Positions 18,598 through 27,314 are shown, counted from the stretch's first letter. The stretch is DNA of 64,000 nucleotides from Thermodesulfobacterium geofontis OPF15 (GCF_000215975.1 NC_015682.1:930001-994000); one strand, 5' to 3'. Numbers and translations are program-made. The notes: generated by a model from the sequence alone, not told the origin.

Positions 18598-19531
18598 TTC
18601 TTTCTCCATTTCTTGGATTTACAAAAAGTATAGTTTCACTAATACCATTGCTAAAATGCCTTAAATAAAATTTTGCTTCAGGTAATAATCCATAGATAAA
18701 TGTAGGAATAGTAATAATGTCATCTGGTTTATGATAAACTGAAATAGCCATCTTTGGTTTAAATTTTTTAATTGTTTCAACTGCACCTTTAAGAACATTA
18801 ATTTCAACTCCTTCAACATCAAGTTTAATAAAATCGATACGCTCGATATTATTTTGAGTAACAAAAGAGTCAAGAATAATACATTCAATCTCTGTTCCTT
18901 CTTCACTTAAAATCGAACTTGAACCCGTACCCGTCATTTTAATTTTGGATATTCCGTTTTTATCTAAAAGTAATTTATTTACAGGAATAATTTTATCTTC
19001 AACTTTGTTTAATTTTATATTTTTAAGTAAGATTTCGAAATTCTGAATGTCTCCTTCAAAAGCATAAATCCTTCTTGCACCCTTTGAAAGAAACCAAAAT
19101 GAAGTTTCTCCTTTAAATGCACCACCGTCAACAACAAAATCTCCTGAAGAAACTTCACATGCTCCTTTTAAGTTATACTGTTCAAACACCCACGAACCTA
19201 TAACTTGTAATGGATTAGATAAAAATTTATAACCTCCCATCTTTATAAAACCATTAGGATATAATTTTTTGATGTTTCTTTTTTTATTTTTAAATTCTTC
19301 GCTAGAAATATTTGGCGGAAATATAAATTTTGCTATTTCACCCAAAAATGCATAAGCAATTCTAAATTGAATAAACCAATCAAATGTCAATCTTGATTCT
19401 TTGTCAGTGAATAAATTATAAACTTCGTCAAACTTTTCCGGGATCTTAAGAGCAAGTTGGAATGTTCCCACCGAGCTCCATTTGCCCATTTTGTTATATT
19501 TTTCAAATTTTTCAAAAGTAGTTTCCCGCAT
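18587..19531 (-). CDS. FkbM-family methyltransferase
   Basis: About 314 residues. The SAM-binding core is visible as DFVVDGGAFKGETSFWFLSKG (about residues 130-150) with YAFEGD, and the FkbM signature IDFIKLDVEGVEINVLKGA followed by PKMAISVYHKPDD. Such enzymes O-methylate sugars or polyketide groups and are common in surface-polysaccharide loci. The frame opens at a TTG at 19546; ATG 19531 has no ribosome site. It overlaps a 63-codon frame upstream that could be its true N-terminus after a frameshift. CG-containing codons again differ from the surrounding genes. Confidence 0.82.
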   Translation of the reverse strand: MRETTFEKFEKYNKMGKWSSVGTFQLALKIPEKFDEVYNLFTDKESRLTFDWFIQFRIAYAFLGEIAKFIFPPNISSEEFKNKKRNIKKLYPNGFIKMGGYKFLSNPLQVIGSWVFEQYNLKGACEVSSGDFVVDGGAFKGETSFWFLSKGARRIYAFEGDIQNFEILLKNIKLNKVEDKIIPVNKLLLDKNGISKIKMTGTGSSSILSEEGTEIECIILDSFVTQNNIERIDFIKLDVEGVEINVLKGAVETIKKFKPKMAISVYHKPDDIITIPTFIYGLLPEAKFYLRHFSNGISETILFVNPRNGERNDE

Positions 19532-19703
19532 TAAAATGAAAGCCAAATTTTTCTAAAATTCGATTAACTATATGTTTTTTTCTGCTTGGTTTTTTCTTTG
19601 AATAAGAGATATTTTCGAGTTCTTTTATATATCTTTCATAATTAAATCTTTGAATTCTTTCAAAAGCTTCTTCAATTAATAAAAGAGTATGTGAATTTTT
19701 CAT
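19512..19703 (-). CDS. Short charged ORF, possible displaced N-terminus of the FkbM protein
   Basis: A 63-codon frame (MKNSHTLLLIEEAFERIQRF) rich in Lys, Arg and Glu, with a TGA at 19512-19514. It runs into the FkbM gene in another frame by about 20-35 bases and in the same direction. FkbM proteins often have a helical N-terminal extension of this size, and the FkbM gene lacks a ribosome site. So this is either a small separate protein or the front part of one gene broken by a frameshift in the GAAAAATTTG-rich junction. No function is recognised. Confidence 0.4.
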   Translation of the reverse strand: MKNSHTLLLIEEAFERIQRFNYERYIKELENISYSKKKPSRKKHIVNRILEKFGFHFNAGNYF

Positions 19704-19805
19704 ATCTCAATTTTATAATTTAGTTTAACTTATCAATTATAATTTATGTATATAAAAAATGCCAAGGTTTACTTTGAAAAATGCAAAAAATCTATCAAAA
19801 TTAAC

Positions 19806-20792
19806 TTAATGAAAGGTTTCTCGCTTTTTTATATTTTCTATTGCCTCATAAGCAATTTCTTTTATAAGAGGTGGTTCATCTTTTATTGCTTCTTCAATTT
19901 TTGATACAATTTTTGGAGTACCTATCAAACCCAATAAATAAAGAATATCCCCTTTGTCTCTTTCATCTTTAACGGTTTTTAAAGTTTCTATAAGATGGGA
20001 CAAGATTTTAGCTTTATTTTTAATTTTTCCTCTTTCAGCCATCTCTTCTAATACATACATAGTCCCAATCTTTGTAAAAAGTTCTGGTGCTTTCAAAAGC
20101 TCAATAAGTGTATAAAGACACTTTTCCTCCTTTTCACAGAGTTCTATAACCCTTTCTGCCTGAGCTTGTTTAAGCAAATTTTTTAAAACTTCTTTATCAT
20201 ATAGAGTTTCCCCTGCCTTTTCTATAAAATTCAATAATCCCTCCTTAGCTTCATTTCCAACAAGAACAAAATCTTCATTTATTACCACTGTGGGAGAGGC
20301 AGTAACTTTATATTTTTGAGAGAGTTGGACAAAAAGGGTTGCATCAATAATAAATACTTTTATTAAATTCTGAACAATAGCTATTTGGTTTGCCTTATCT
20401 ACCACAAAAGGACAAAAGGGGCAGAAAGGAGTAATGAAAATCTTAATTTCAACAGGATTTTTAATAGTTTTAATCCTTTCAACTTCTTCCTTATTTAAAA
20501 AACTTTCTCCCTTTGAAATGGCTTTTAGTGCATTTAAAAAGGGTTGCCTTTCTAATCCTTCGGGAATTGCCATATAATAAATCTGAACTTTTTCTTCCTT
20601 ATCTGTTACCTTTAAAGCTGGATAGTCAGGAAGTTCTTCTTCTTTAATTTCTAAATTTAATGAGAAATGTCCTTTTAAATTATTTAAAAATTCTTCAAAC
20701 TTTGAAAAAATTTGATTTGATTTTTCTTTTCTTATAAGAAAAAATTTCAAATTTTCTAAATTAATTTCCTTTAGATCCTTTTCACTAATCAT
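19806..20792 (-). CDS. Thioredoxin-fold protein with CPFC motif and C-terminal HEAT repeats
   Basis: 328 residues in three parts. Residues about 1-95 look like a first thioredoxin-like half without Cys. Residues 113-195 form a second thioredoxin half (VEIKIFITPFCPFCPF, C124 and C127; cis-Pro loop VTASPTVVINE), as in two-domain protein disulfide oxidoreductases or the AhpF N-terminus. Residues about 205-325 look like HEAT-type helical repeats (IELLKAPELFTKIGTMYVLE, YLLGLIGTPKIVSKIEEAIK). No signal peptide, so probably cytoplasmic. Last gene of a tight three-gene unit, overlapping the TPR gene by eight bases. It is likely to reduce or oxidise a partner made or used by the cassette. Confidence 0.8.
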   Translation of the reverse strand: MISEKDLKEINLENLKFFLIRKEKSNQIFSKFEEFLNNLKGHFSLNLEIKEEELPDYPALKVTDKEEKVQIYYMAIPEGLERQPFLNALKAISKGESFLNKEEVERIKTIKNPVEIKIFITPFCPFCPFVVDKANQIAIVQNLIKVFIIDATLFVQLSQKYKVTASPTVVINEDFVLVGNEAKEGLLNFIEKAGETLYDKEVLKNLLKQAQAERVIELCEKEEKCLYTLIELLKAPELFTKIGTMYVLEEMAERGKIKNKAKILSHLIETLKTVKDERDKGDILYLLGLIGTPKIVSKIEEAIKDEPPLIKEIAYEAIENIKKRETFH

Positions 20793-22122
20793 TTTTAATC
20801 TCCCTTAAGATTTTCTTTATGAATTCAAGTTCTGGATTAAGCTCTAATGCTTTTTCTCCATAATATATAGCTTCTTCCCTTTTATTTAACTCCTTCAAAC
20901 TTAAGCATAAATTAGCATAATCAATTGCACAAAAGGGATCAATTAAAATAGCCTTTTTAAAACATTCAACTGCTTTATCATAAGCTTTTAATTTAAAATA
21001 ACAAGTTCCCATTAGATTAAATATCTGTTCAAGCTCAACATACTTAACTATTTCTTCACAGAGATTTATAGCTTTTTCATATAATCCAAGATTTTTATAA
21101 GTATGTCCAAGATAAATAACTATGGGTATTTTTTCCTCCAAAGGCAAATTAAAGTTTAATGCCTTTTCTAAATTTTCTTTTGCTTTCAAAAAGTTATTTT
21201 TTTGAAAAAAAGAAAAACCTAAATAAAAATAGGTATTATGATCAATTTTTGCTTTTTTTAAATACTTAATAGCTGAAGCATAATCACCAAGTTGAGCTTT
21301 ACCTATACCTAAGTAATAATAAATTTCTTCTTTTTCATCTGAGGAGGCAAATTTTAAAGTTTCATAAAAATATTTTAAAGCCATTTCTATATTTTTGTTT
21401 TCAAATAAGTCAAGCGCCAATCTAAAATGAAGAGTTGCTAATTCTTGAGGATCTATTAGACCCAAAGGAGAAAATTTTTTTAATAATCTATAAAGACATT
21501 TATTACAAAGCTCTTCATGAATATAAGAGAGTTTCCTTTCATAAGCATAAATACAAGGGAAAATTTTTTCTTCTTCAAGAATCATCATAGGATTGCAGAC
21601 TTTCCAATCTATTTTAGAAGATTGAATGTTTTCTAAAAGGTTTAATAAAATATTTTGATAACCAATAGAGAGAAGAGGGTCTTTATGAGAATTTATAAAA
21701 ACCCTTTCCAAAGTATGGTTTTGTGTTTTTTTATCTAAAATTATACCAGGAGGGAAAAAATAGGTTTCTAAAAAATCTTTTAAATTTCTCGGTAAGGTAA
21801 ATAAAAAAATTGGAAAGACCATAAGTCTTGGCAAAATCTGATGATTATAACCTTCTAAATAAAAGGGACTAACTAATTGGTAAACTCTTAAATAAAAGGA
21901 CTCTAAGTTTTCTTTGTAAGGGTGAATAATATGCAAGCGAAGATATAAAAAAGGGTAGGTATTTAAAAACTTTATTAACTCCTTTAATAAATTAAAAAGG
22001 AGCTCGAAATATTTGAAATTATTTAAAAATACATATATATCGCTAAAAATATTTATTTCAGGAAGTTTAGAAACAAATTTATTAAAATCAAACTTTTTAT
22101 TAAGTTTTATATATATTTCCAT
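20785..22122 (-). CDS. TPR protein with an N-terminal cysteine motif (SPASM-like)
   Basis: 445 residues. Residues 1-170 are unassigned. A Cys set C176, C190, C206 and C209 (VCNPMM, FPCIYAYE, CNKC) is arranged like the auxiliary-cluster part of SPASM or Twitch domains of radical SAM enzymes, an inference from spacing only. From about 225 to the end there are seven or so TPR units (YYLGIGKAQLGDYASAIKYL, YFKLKAYDKAVECFKKAILI). Its start overlaps the radical SAM stop by one base and its end overlaps the thioredoxin gene by eight, so all three are made together. Function unknown. Confidence 0.72.
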   Translation of the reverse strand: MEIYIKLNKKFDFNKFVSKLPEINIFSDIYVFLNNFKYFELLFNLLKELIKFLNTYPFLYLRLHIIHPYKENLESFYLRVYQLVSPFYLEGYNHQILPRLMVFPIFLFTLPRNLKDFLETYFFPPGIILDKKTQNHTLERVFINSHKDPLLSIGYQNILLNLLENIQSSKIDWKVCNPMMILEEEKIFPCIYAYERKLSYIHEELCNKCLYRLLKKFSPLGLIDPQELATLHFRLALDLFENKNIEMALKYFYETLKFASSDEKEEIYYYLGIGKAQLGDYASAIKYLKKAKIDHNTYFYLGFSFFQKNNFLKAKENLEKALNFNLPLEEKIPIVIYLGHTYKNLGLYEKAINLCEEIVKYVELEQIFNLMGTCYFKLKAYDKAVECFKKAILIDPFCAIDYANLCLSLKELNKREEAIYYGEKALELNPELEFIKKILREIKND

Positions 22123-23402
22123 TAAGAAACAATCCTCCTTCCTTTATCAAGTGAATTTTTAATCCAAAGTGATTTTATAATTTCAATTTCCTTTCTATTC
22201 ATTGTTTCAGTTTCATATCTATCCCCTATAGATATATAAGATGGTCTTTTTTCGGGAAAGGGTTTTATACCAAATCTTTTGTAATTTTCTGTAACTGGTG
22301 CACCAAAATAGAGTTGCATTTGCTGAGCATTAGAATTACCTTGAATTTTAATTCCATGCGATTTGACAAATTCTAAAGTTCTTAAAGCCTCTTCAAAAGT
22401 CTCTCCAGGTAAGGCATATTGGGAAAATACTTCCACTTCAATTCCATATTTTTGTGTCAAATAAATAGCTCTTTTTAATTGCTCAAGGGAAAGCCTTTTT
22501 CTTACTATCTTTAAAACTTTTTCAGAAGCAGATTCAAGTCCATAAGCAATGGTGTGAACTCCTGCCTTTTTCATTAACTTAAGCATCTCCTCATCTATTA
22601 AATCTGCTCTAGTTTCTAACCATATATTTACTTTAAGTCCTTCCTTTAAAATTCCTTCTAATATTTGATAGATTCTTTCCTTTTTAAATGAAAAATTAGG
22701 ATCTGCAAACCAAATTCGATTTTTTCCCTTTTTAACTACCCATTTTATTTCTTCAAGCACCCTTTCAACAGAGTGAAATCTTATTTTATGTTTTGAAGCA
22801 ACTGGAGTGTAACAGAAAATACAATCAAAAGGACATCCTCTTGAGGTTAAGAGAATAACTTCATCTATTTTTGAGTAATCAAATATCCCCATTAAATGAG
22901 GAGAAGGATATTTATCAAGTTCTTCATACCCTTCAATTCTTTCTGTCTCAACTATTTCTCCATTAATTTGATAGGTAACCCCTTTTATTCCATTAAAGGG
23001 ATTGCCACTTTCAATAGCTTTAGCAATTTCTAAGAGAGTTAACTCACCTTCACTCCTACAAAGATAATCAATCATAGGCATATTTTTTAGCGCTAAACTT
23101 GGTATAAAAGTAATTTGCGGACCACCTAAGATTATTTTTATATTTTTATTTATTTCTTTAATGAATTTAGCAATTCCTAAAACATACAAAATATTTCTTT
23201 GATAAGTACTAAAACCTACCAATTGGGGAGAAAACTCTTTAATAACCTTTTCTAATTCCTTAATAGAATATTCTCCCTTTTGAGAAAGGTTAATGATTTT
23301 AACTTTAAAACCATGTTTTATGAGAAAAGCTGCAAGGTAGCCGAGAGAAATGGGAAGTGTGGGAGGTGAAAAGGGATTTACCTCAAAAAGGAGAATCCGC
23401 AT
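22122..23402 (-). CDS. Radical SAM protein with N-terminal B12-binding-like domain
   Basis: 426 residues. The first about 135 form a cobalamin-binding-type Rossmann domain (ISLGYLAAFLIKHGFKVKII, KIILGGPQITF) without the classical DxHxxG His loop. The radical SAM core carries SRGCPFDCIFCYTP (C190, C194, C197), IWFADPNF, LETRADLIDEE, and GLESASEKVLKIVRK. This is the architecture of class B B12-type radical SAM enzymes that act on tetrapyrroles, lipids, phosphonates or peptides. The substrate cannot be told. It is first in a tight unit with a Cys-motif TPR protein and a thioredoxin-HEAT protein. Confidence 0.88.
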   Translation of the reverse strand: MRILLFEVNPFSPPTLPISLGYLAAFLIKHGFKVKIINLSQKGEYSIKELEKVIKEFSPQLVGFSTYQRNILYVLGIAKFIKEINKNIKIILGGPQITFIPSLALKNMPMIDYLCRSEGELTLLEIAKAIESGNPFNGIKGVTYQINGEIVETERIEGYEELDKYPSPHLMGIFDYSKIDEVILLTSRGCPFDCIFCYTPVASKHKIRFHSVERVLEEIKWVVKKGKNRIWFADPNFSFKKERIYQILEGILKEGLKVNIWLETRADLIDEEMLKLMKKAGVHTIAYGLESASEKVLKIVRKRLSLEQLKRAIYLTQKYGIEVEVFSQYALPGETFEEALRTLEFVKSHGIKIQGNSNAQQMQLYFGAPVTENYKRFGIKPFPEKRPSYISIGDRYETETMNRKEIEIIKSLWIKNSLDKGRRIVS

Positions 23403-23505
23403 TTTTAAAAATAATACCTCTAATTTAAAGGTTAGTCAAATTTACTTTAGATTTAAACCTTCTGAGTTTTGGCTTTTAATTAAATTAGATTAAAATTTTT
23501 AAAAA

Positions 23506-23994
23506 ATGGCTAAAATAAAAGAAAGGATAACTTTTTCAGAGTCTCAAAAAATAGTTGAACAAATAGAAAAGATTTTAAAAAAGGAAAATATTAAATTTGG
23601 AATTTATGGTTCCTATATAAGAAAAGAAAACACTATAGGAGATATTGATATCTTAGTAAACGAAAGGGATTACGAAAAAACTAAAAATATTTTAAAAAAT
23701 TTTCCCTTTTATGAAAGGCTTGAAATTTATTATTTACCTGAAGAATATAAAGATTCTTGGGAAAGTTTTGCTCTTTATCTTGTTGGTTCAGGAAAATTTA
23801 ATGTATGGCTTCGCGGAATAGCAAAAAGAAAAAACTTTTTATTAAATCAATATGGGCTTTTTAATCGAGATACAGGAGAATTAATAACTACTAAAGAAAA
23901 AGAAATCTTTGAAATACTTGGTGTCAGATTTATCCCTTATGAAAAAAGAAAAGAAATTTATAAAAAGGAATGGAAAAATTACTTGATAAAATAA
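23506..23994 (+). CDS. Minimal family X DNA polymerase-like nucleotidyltransferase
   Basis: 162 residues. The palm has FGIYGSYIRKENTIGDIDIL with GS at 35-36 and catalytic D46/D48. RLEIYYLPEEY aligns with the third-acidic-residue strand of polymerase beta, but carries E73 where Asp is usual. VGSGKFNVWLRGIAKRKNFL then NQYGLF (94-118) and EIFEILGVRFIPYEKR match the family X thumb (GSxxFNxxLR ... NEYGLF). The 8-kDa lyase domain, HhH motifs and PHP domain of bacterial PolX are absent, giving the palm-thumb layout known from the African swine fever virus enzyme. A gap-filling repair role is inferred. No ribosome site is visible at ATG 23506. Confidence 0.75.
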   Translation: MAKIKERITFSESQKIVEQIEKILKKENIKFGIYGSYIRKENTIGDIDILVNERDYEKTKNILKNFPFYERLEIYYLPEEYKDSWESFALYLVGSGKFNVWLRGIAKRKNFLLNQYGLFNRDTGELITTKEKEIFEILGVRFIPYEKRKEIYKKEWKNYLIK

Positions 23995-24111
23995 AAGTAA
24001 ATAAAATTTTTATCTTGGAATTGCTTTTTATATTATTCATTTATGTATTTATTTTTTCTTTTTTTCGAAAATGTAAAAGAAGAACTTGGTAGGGAACAAA
24101 GATATAAAATT

Positions 24112-24185
24112 CGCGCCCGGCAGGACTCGAACCTGCAACCTTTGGATTCGTAGTCCAATGCTCTATCCGATTGAGCTACGGGCGC
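24112..24185 (-). tRNA. tRNA-Arg (ACG)
   Basis: Read on the reverse strand it starts GCGCCCGTAGCTCAATCGG. The acceptor GCGCCCG pairs with CGGGCGC, with discriminator G. The anticodon stem TTGGA/TCCAA encloses CTACGAA, anticodon ACG (A34 normally deaminated to inosine), and the T-loop is GGTTCGAGTCC. It is 74 bases; CCA is not encoded. Confidence 0.96.
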
Positions 24186-24251
24186 ATCTTAAAATAGCTT
24201 AAAAATAATATAAAATATTTTTTAGTTTTAGCAAGGATAAAAGGAAATTTT

Positions 24252-25538
24252 ATGAAAAGCCGAAAAATATATAAATTTTTTTCTAAATATAGAAATCTCT
24301 GGTCCATATTCATTTTATGGACTGTAGTTTTAGTATCTTCTGCAGTTCTAATTATAAGTGCTTTTTTTACTTATAAAAATACAAAAATAGCAGCAGAAAA
24401 TGCTTTAAAAATGCAAGCTATGGGAATAGCTATAACTATTCAAAGTTTTTTACAATCCATAGAAATTGATGAATTAAAAGATGTGGATTATGGAATTTTT
24501 TCTGAAATAATACTTAATGAAAAATGGGAAGGAATCGCTTTCATAAGTCTTTATGATGAAAAAGGATACATTATTTTACATTCCAATCCAGAGCTTATAG
24601 GTAAAAAAATTGAACTTAAAAGATTTCCTTCTTATCCTTATTATTATTATCTAACCCTTGAAACCTTAGAAAAAGTTTTTGTAGGTGATTTTAAAATTAA
24701 TTTTCCTCACGGAATTTATTATATTTTAAGAGTAGCTTTACATACTTATCCTGCTCAAGTAATAGTAAGGAAAGCTAAAATTTTTGCAGGAATAAAAATA
24801 TTAGCTTCCTTTGGACTTATTTTGTTTGGAGTCTTAGGAACTTTAATTATTAGAAAAGTTGAAGAAATGCAAATAAAATTTAAAGAGTTAGAAAGTATAT
24901 CTCTTATGACCAAAATTCTTGCTCATGAAATAAGAAATCCTCTTGGAAGTATCAAAGGATTTTCTCAATATTTAATGAATAAGGTAGAAGATAAATTGAA
25001 AGATCCTATTAAAATAATAATTAATGAAGCTTTAAGAATTGAAAGGCTTACAGATGAACTGCTTCTTTATACCAATCCTGTTAAAATTTATCTTACCGAA
25101 TTTTCTTTAAAAGAATTGGTTGAAGAAATTTTGATGGGATTTAAAAATAATTATCCACAAATAATTTTTAAGCTAAATCTTAATCAAGAAATAAAGATAA
25201 AAAGTGATAAAGATAAGTTAAAAGAAATAGTTACCAATATTTTACAAAATGCAGTGGATGCAGTATTGGAGAGTTCTAAAAATCAGAAAAATATAGAATT
25301 AAATATAGAAAAAAAGGAGGACAAAATTAAATTTGAAATTATAGATAATGGTACAGGAATGGATGAAAAAACTTTACTTAAGGCAACAGAACCTTTCTTT
25401 TCTACAAAACCTAAAGGTTCTGGACTTGGTTTAGCAATAGTAGAAAAACTATGTGAAACCTTAAATATAAAGTTTAAGATAGAAAGCAAAAAAGGGGAAG
25501 GAACAAGAGCATGTCTAATTATTCCAGAATTGCTATAG
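24252..25538 (+). CDS. Sensor histidine kinase (ZraS/NtrB-like)
   Basis: 428 residues. Two membrane segments (about 18-40 and 180-200) enclose a periplasmic sensor region of about 140 residues. The cytoplasmic part has an H-box AHEIRNPLGSIKGF with H225, then an ATPase domain with NILQNAVDAV (N), IIDNGTGMDE (G1), PFFSTKPKGSGLGLAIV (F/G2). This layout is that of ZraS-type periplasmic stress sensors. It overlaps the response-regulator gene by 28 bases and is almost certainly its partner. The signal is unknown; a ZraP-like gene nearby makes a metal or envelope stress plausible. Confidence 0.92.
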   Translation: MKSRKIYKFFSKYRNLWSIFILWTVVLVSSAVLIISAFFTYKNTKIAAENALKMQAMGIAITIQSFLQSIEIDELKDVDYGIFSEIILNEKWEGIAFISLYDEKGYIILHSNPELIGKKIELKRFPSYPYYYYLTLETLEKVFVGDFKINFPHGIYYILRVALHTYPAQVIVRKAKIFAGIKILASFGLILFGVLGTLIIRKVEEMQIKFKELESISLMTKILAHEIRNPLGSIKGFSQYLMNKVEDKLKDPIKIIINEALRIERLTDELLLYTNPVKIYLTEFSLKELVEEILMGFKNNYPQIIFKLNLNQEIKIKSDKDKLKEIVTNILQNAVDAVLESSKNQKNIELNIEKKEDKIKFEIIDNGTGMDEKTLLKATEPFFSTKPKGSGLGLAIVEKLCETLNIKFKIESKKGEGTRACLIIPELL

Positions 25539-26836
25539 TTGAAGATGATAACTCTTTTGCCCTATTTTTAAAAACTATTTTAGAAGAGGGAGGATATAAA
25601 GTAGAGATTTATGACGATCCAGAAATTGCCCTAAAGAAACTGCCTGACTTTAATCCTCAACTCGTTATCACAGATTTAAAGATGCCTAAAATGGATGGTA
25701 TAGCCTTTTTAGAAAAAGCCAAAAATATTTTTCCAAATATTCCCTTTATAGTAATTACAGCGTATGGAACTATTCCCTCAGCAGTAGAAGCTATGAAAAA
25801 AGGAGCAGCTGATTATATAACTAAACCTTTATCAAGTCCAGAAGATTTTTTATTTTTAATTGAAAAATTATTATCTACTACTAAAAAAACCGAAATTATT
25901 GAAAAACCTTTTGAAATTCCTCCTTTTGAAATTTTATTTGCTGGAATTGAAGATATTTACGAAAAAATTTTACAAGTTGCTTCTACAGAAACAACAGTTA
26001 TTCTTTATGGAGAGACAGGAACAGGAAAATCTGCTATTGCAAAAGCTATACATCTTTTAAGTGGAAGAAAGGGTAATTTTGTAGAAATAAATTGTGCAGC
26101 CATTCCTGAAACTCTTATAGAATCTGAACTTTTTGGATATGAAAAAGGAGCCTTTACAGGAGCAATTAAGTCTAAATCTGGAAAAATAGAAATGGCAAAA
26201 GATGGAACACTTTTTCTTGATGAAATAGCAGAAATGAATTTAACAATACAAGCAAAACTTTTAAGGGTTTTACAAGACAAAACTTTTGAAAGACTGGGAG
26301 GACTTACTCCTATAAAAACAAATGCAAGATTTATAGTAGCAACTAATAAAGATCTTTTAGAATTAGTAAAACAGGGTAAATTTAGAGAAGATCTTTATTT
26401 TAGAATTAACGTATTTCCTATAATTATTCCACCTTTAAGGGAAAGAAAAGAAGCTATTTTAAAAATTGCTGAATATATTATAAATAAGCTTTCCCAAAAA
26501 ATGGGAAAGGAGCCTTTAAAATTAAGTAAAAAATCAAAAGAAATTTTAAAAAATTATCCCTGGCCTGGCAATATAAGAGAGCTCGAAAATATACTGGAGA
26601 GAAATTTAATTTTAGCAAAAGGAAAAGAGCTTGATATTGAATTAGAATTTATTGATATAAAAAGAGTTTATGAAGATAAAGAAATATCAGGAAGTTTAAA
26701 AGAAATGGAGAAAAAAGCAATTTTAGAGGCTTTGAAAAAGACAGGAGGTAATAAGAAAAAAGCAGCTGAATTACTTGGAATTTCCTTAAGAACTCTCTAT
26801 TATAAAATTAAAGAATATAACCTAGAAGCCCTTTAA
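25511..26836 (+). CDS. Sigma54-dependent response regulator (NtrC/ZraR family)
   Basis: 441 residues in three domains: a receiver with VEDD and phospho-acceptor D55 (ITDLKMPK), an AAA+ sigma54-activating domain with Walker A YGETGTGKSAIAKA, the GAFTGA loop (YEKGAFTGAIKSKSG), Walker B GTLFLDEIAEM and PWPGNIRELEN, and a Fis-type helix-turn-helix at the C-terminus (KKAAELLGISLRTLYYKIKEY). It should activate RNA polymerase-sigma54 when phosphorylated by the adjacent kinase. Two GGCAYG-N4-TTGA promoters at 27749 and 46388 are candidate targets. The ATG lies inside the kinase gene's 3' end. Confidence 0.95.
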   Translation: MSNYSRIAIVEDDNSFALFLKTILEEGGYKVEIYDDPEIALKKLPDFNPQLVITDLKMPKMDGIAFLEKAKNIFPNIPFIVITAYGTIPSAVEAMKKGAADYITKPLSSPEDFLFLIEKLLSTTKKTEIIEKPFEIPPFEILFAGIEDIYEKILQVASTETTVILYGETGTGKSAIAKAIHLLSGRKGNFVEINCAAIPETLIESELFGYEKGAFTGAIKSKSGKIEMAKDGTLFLDEIAEMNLTIQAKLLRVLQDKTFERLGGLTPIKTNARFIVATNKDLLELVKQGKFREDLYFRINVFPIIIPPLRERKEAILKIAEYIINKLSQKMGKEPLKLSKKSKEILKNYPWPGNIRELENILERNLILAKGKELDIELEFIDIKRVYEDKEISGSLKEMEKKAILEALKKTGGNKKKAAELLGISLRTLYYKIKEYNLEAL

Positions 26837-27247
26837 TTTTTTCTTTTTCCACAAAGGTTTAAAATCTTTATCTCTAAAATGATAAACTTGGTTTTTATTT
26901 ACAAGATATAAAGATTTAGTAAGAATAAAGATCTCTCCTTCCTCTGAAAAAAATTTAGAACCCTTTATAAATACTTCGTCTCCAGGTTCAATTCTAATGT
27001 TTTCTTCATTCACAAACCACAAAGGACCAACAACTACATTGTAAATTTTTCTTTCTCTTTCTACATCTAAAATTACAAGTTCATGCTTAGGCAAAACCCA
27101 AACTCTTTTAATTTTTCCCTTTATAAAAATTTCTGTGTTAGGATCGTATCTTTCAAAAAATTGGTAATGAAAAAGTTTGTCAGCTTTAACCGAAAAAGGA
27201 AAAAAGAAAAATAACCAAAAAGAAATTAAAAGAATCAAATATTTCAT
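26822..27247 (-). CDS. Secreted OB-fold-like hypothetical protein
   Basis: 141 residues with a clear signal peptide (MKYLILLISFWLFFFFPFSVKA, cleavage expected before DKLF). The mature part has alternating short strands (TEIFIKGKIKRVWVLPKHEL, VVVGPLWFV, IEPGDEVFIKGSKFF) suggestive of a small beta-barrel or OB fold of the type found in periplasmic proteins; no catalytic motif is seen. It follows the ZraP-like gene in the same direction but after a strong hairpin, so expression from that promoter is probably attenuated. Its 3' end overlaps the response regulator by 15 bases, convergently. Function unknown. Confidence 0.65.
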   Translation of the reverse strand: MKYLILLISFWLFFFFPFSVKADKLFHYQFFERYDPNTEIFIKGKIKRVWVLPKHELVILDVERERKIYNVVVGPLWFVNEENIRIEPGDEVFIKGSKFFSEEGEIFILTKSLYLVNKNQVYHFRDKDFKPLWKKKKLKGF

Positions 27248-27273
27248 ATCCTTTTAAATTATAACTAAAAATT

Positions 27274-27304
27274 TTTAGGAGCGGAAGTTTTTTCCGCTCC
27301 TAAA
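27274..27304. terminator. Bidirectional intrinsic terminator
   Basis: A perfect 13-base stem (TTTAGGAGCGGAA / TTCCGCTCCTAAA) with a five-base loop. A T run follows on both strands (T6 to the right, T5 to the left). It lies just after the ZraP-like gene in its reading direction and before the OB-like gene. Confidence 0.85.
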
Positions 27305-27314
27305 TTTTTTTAAA

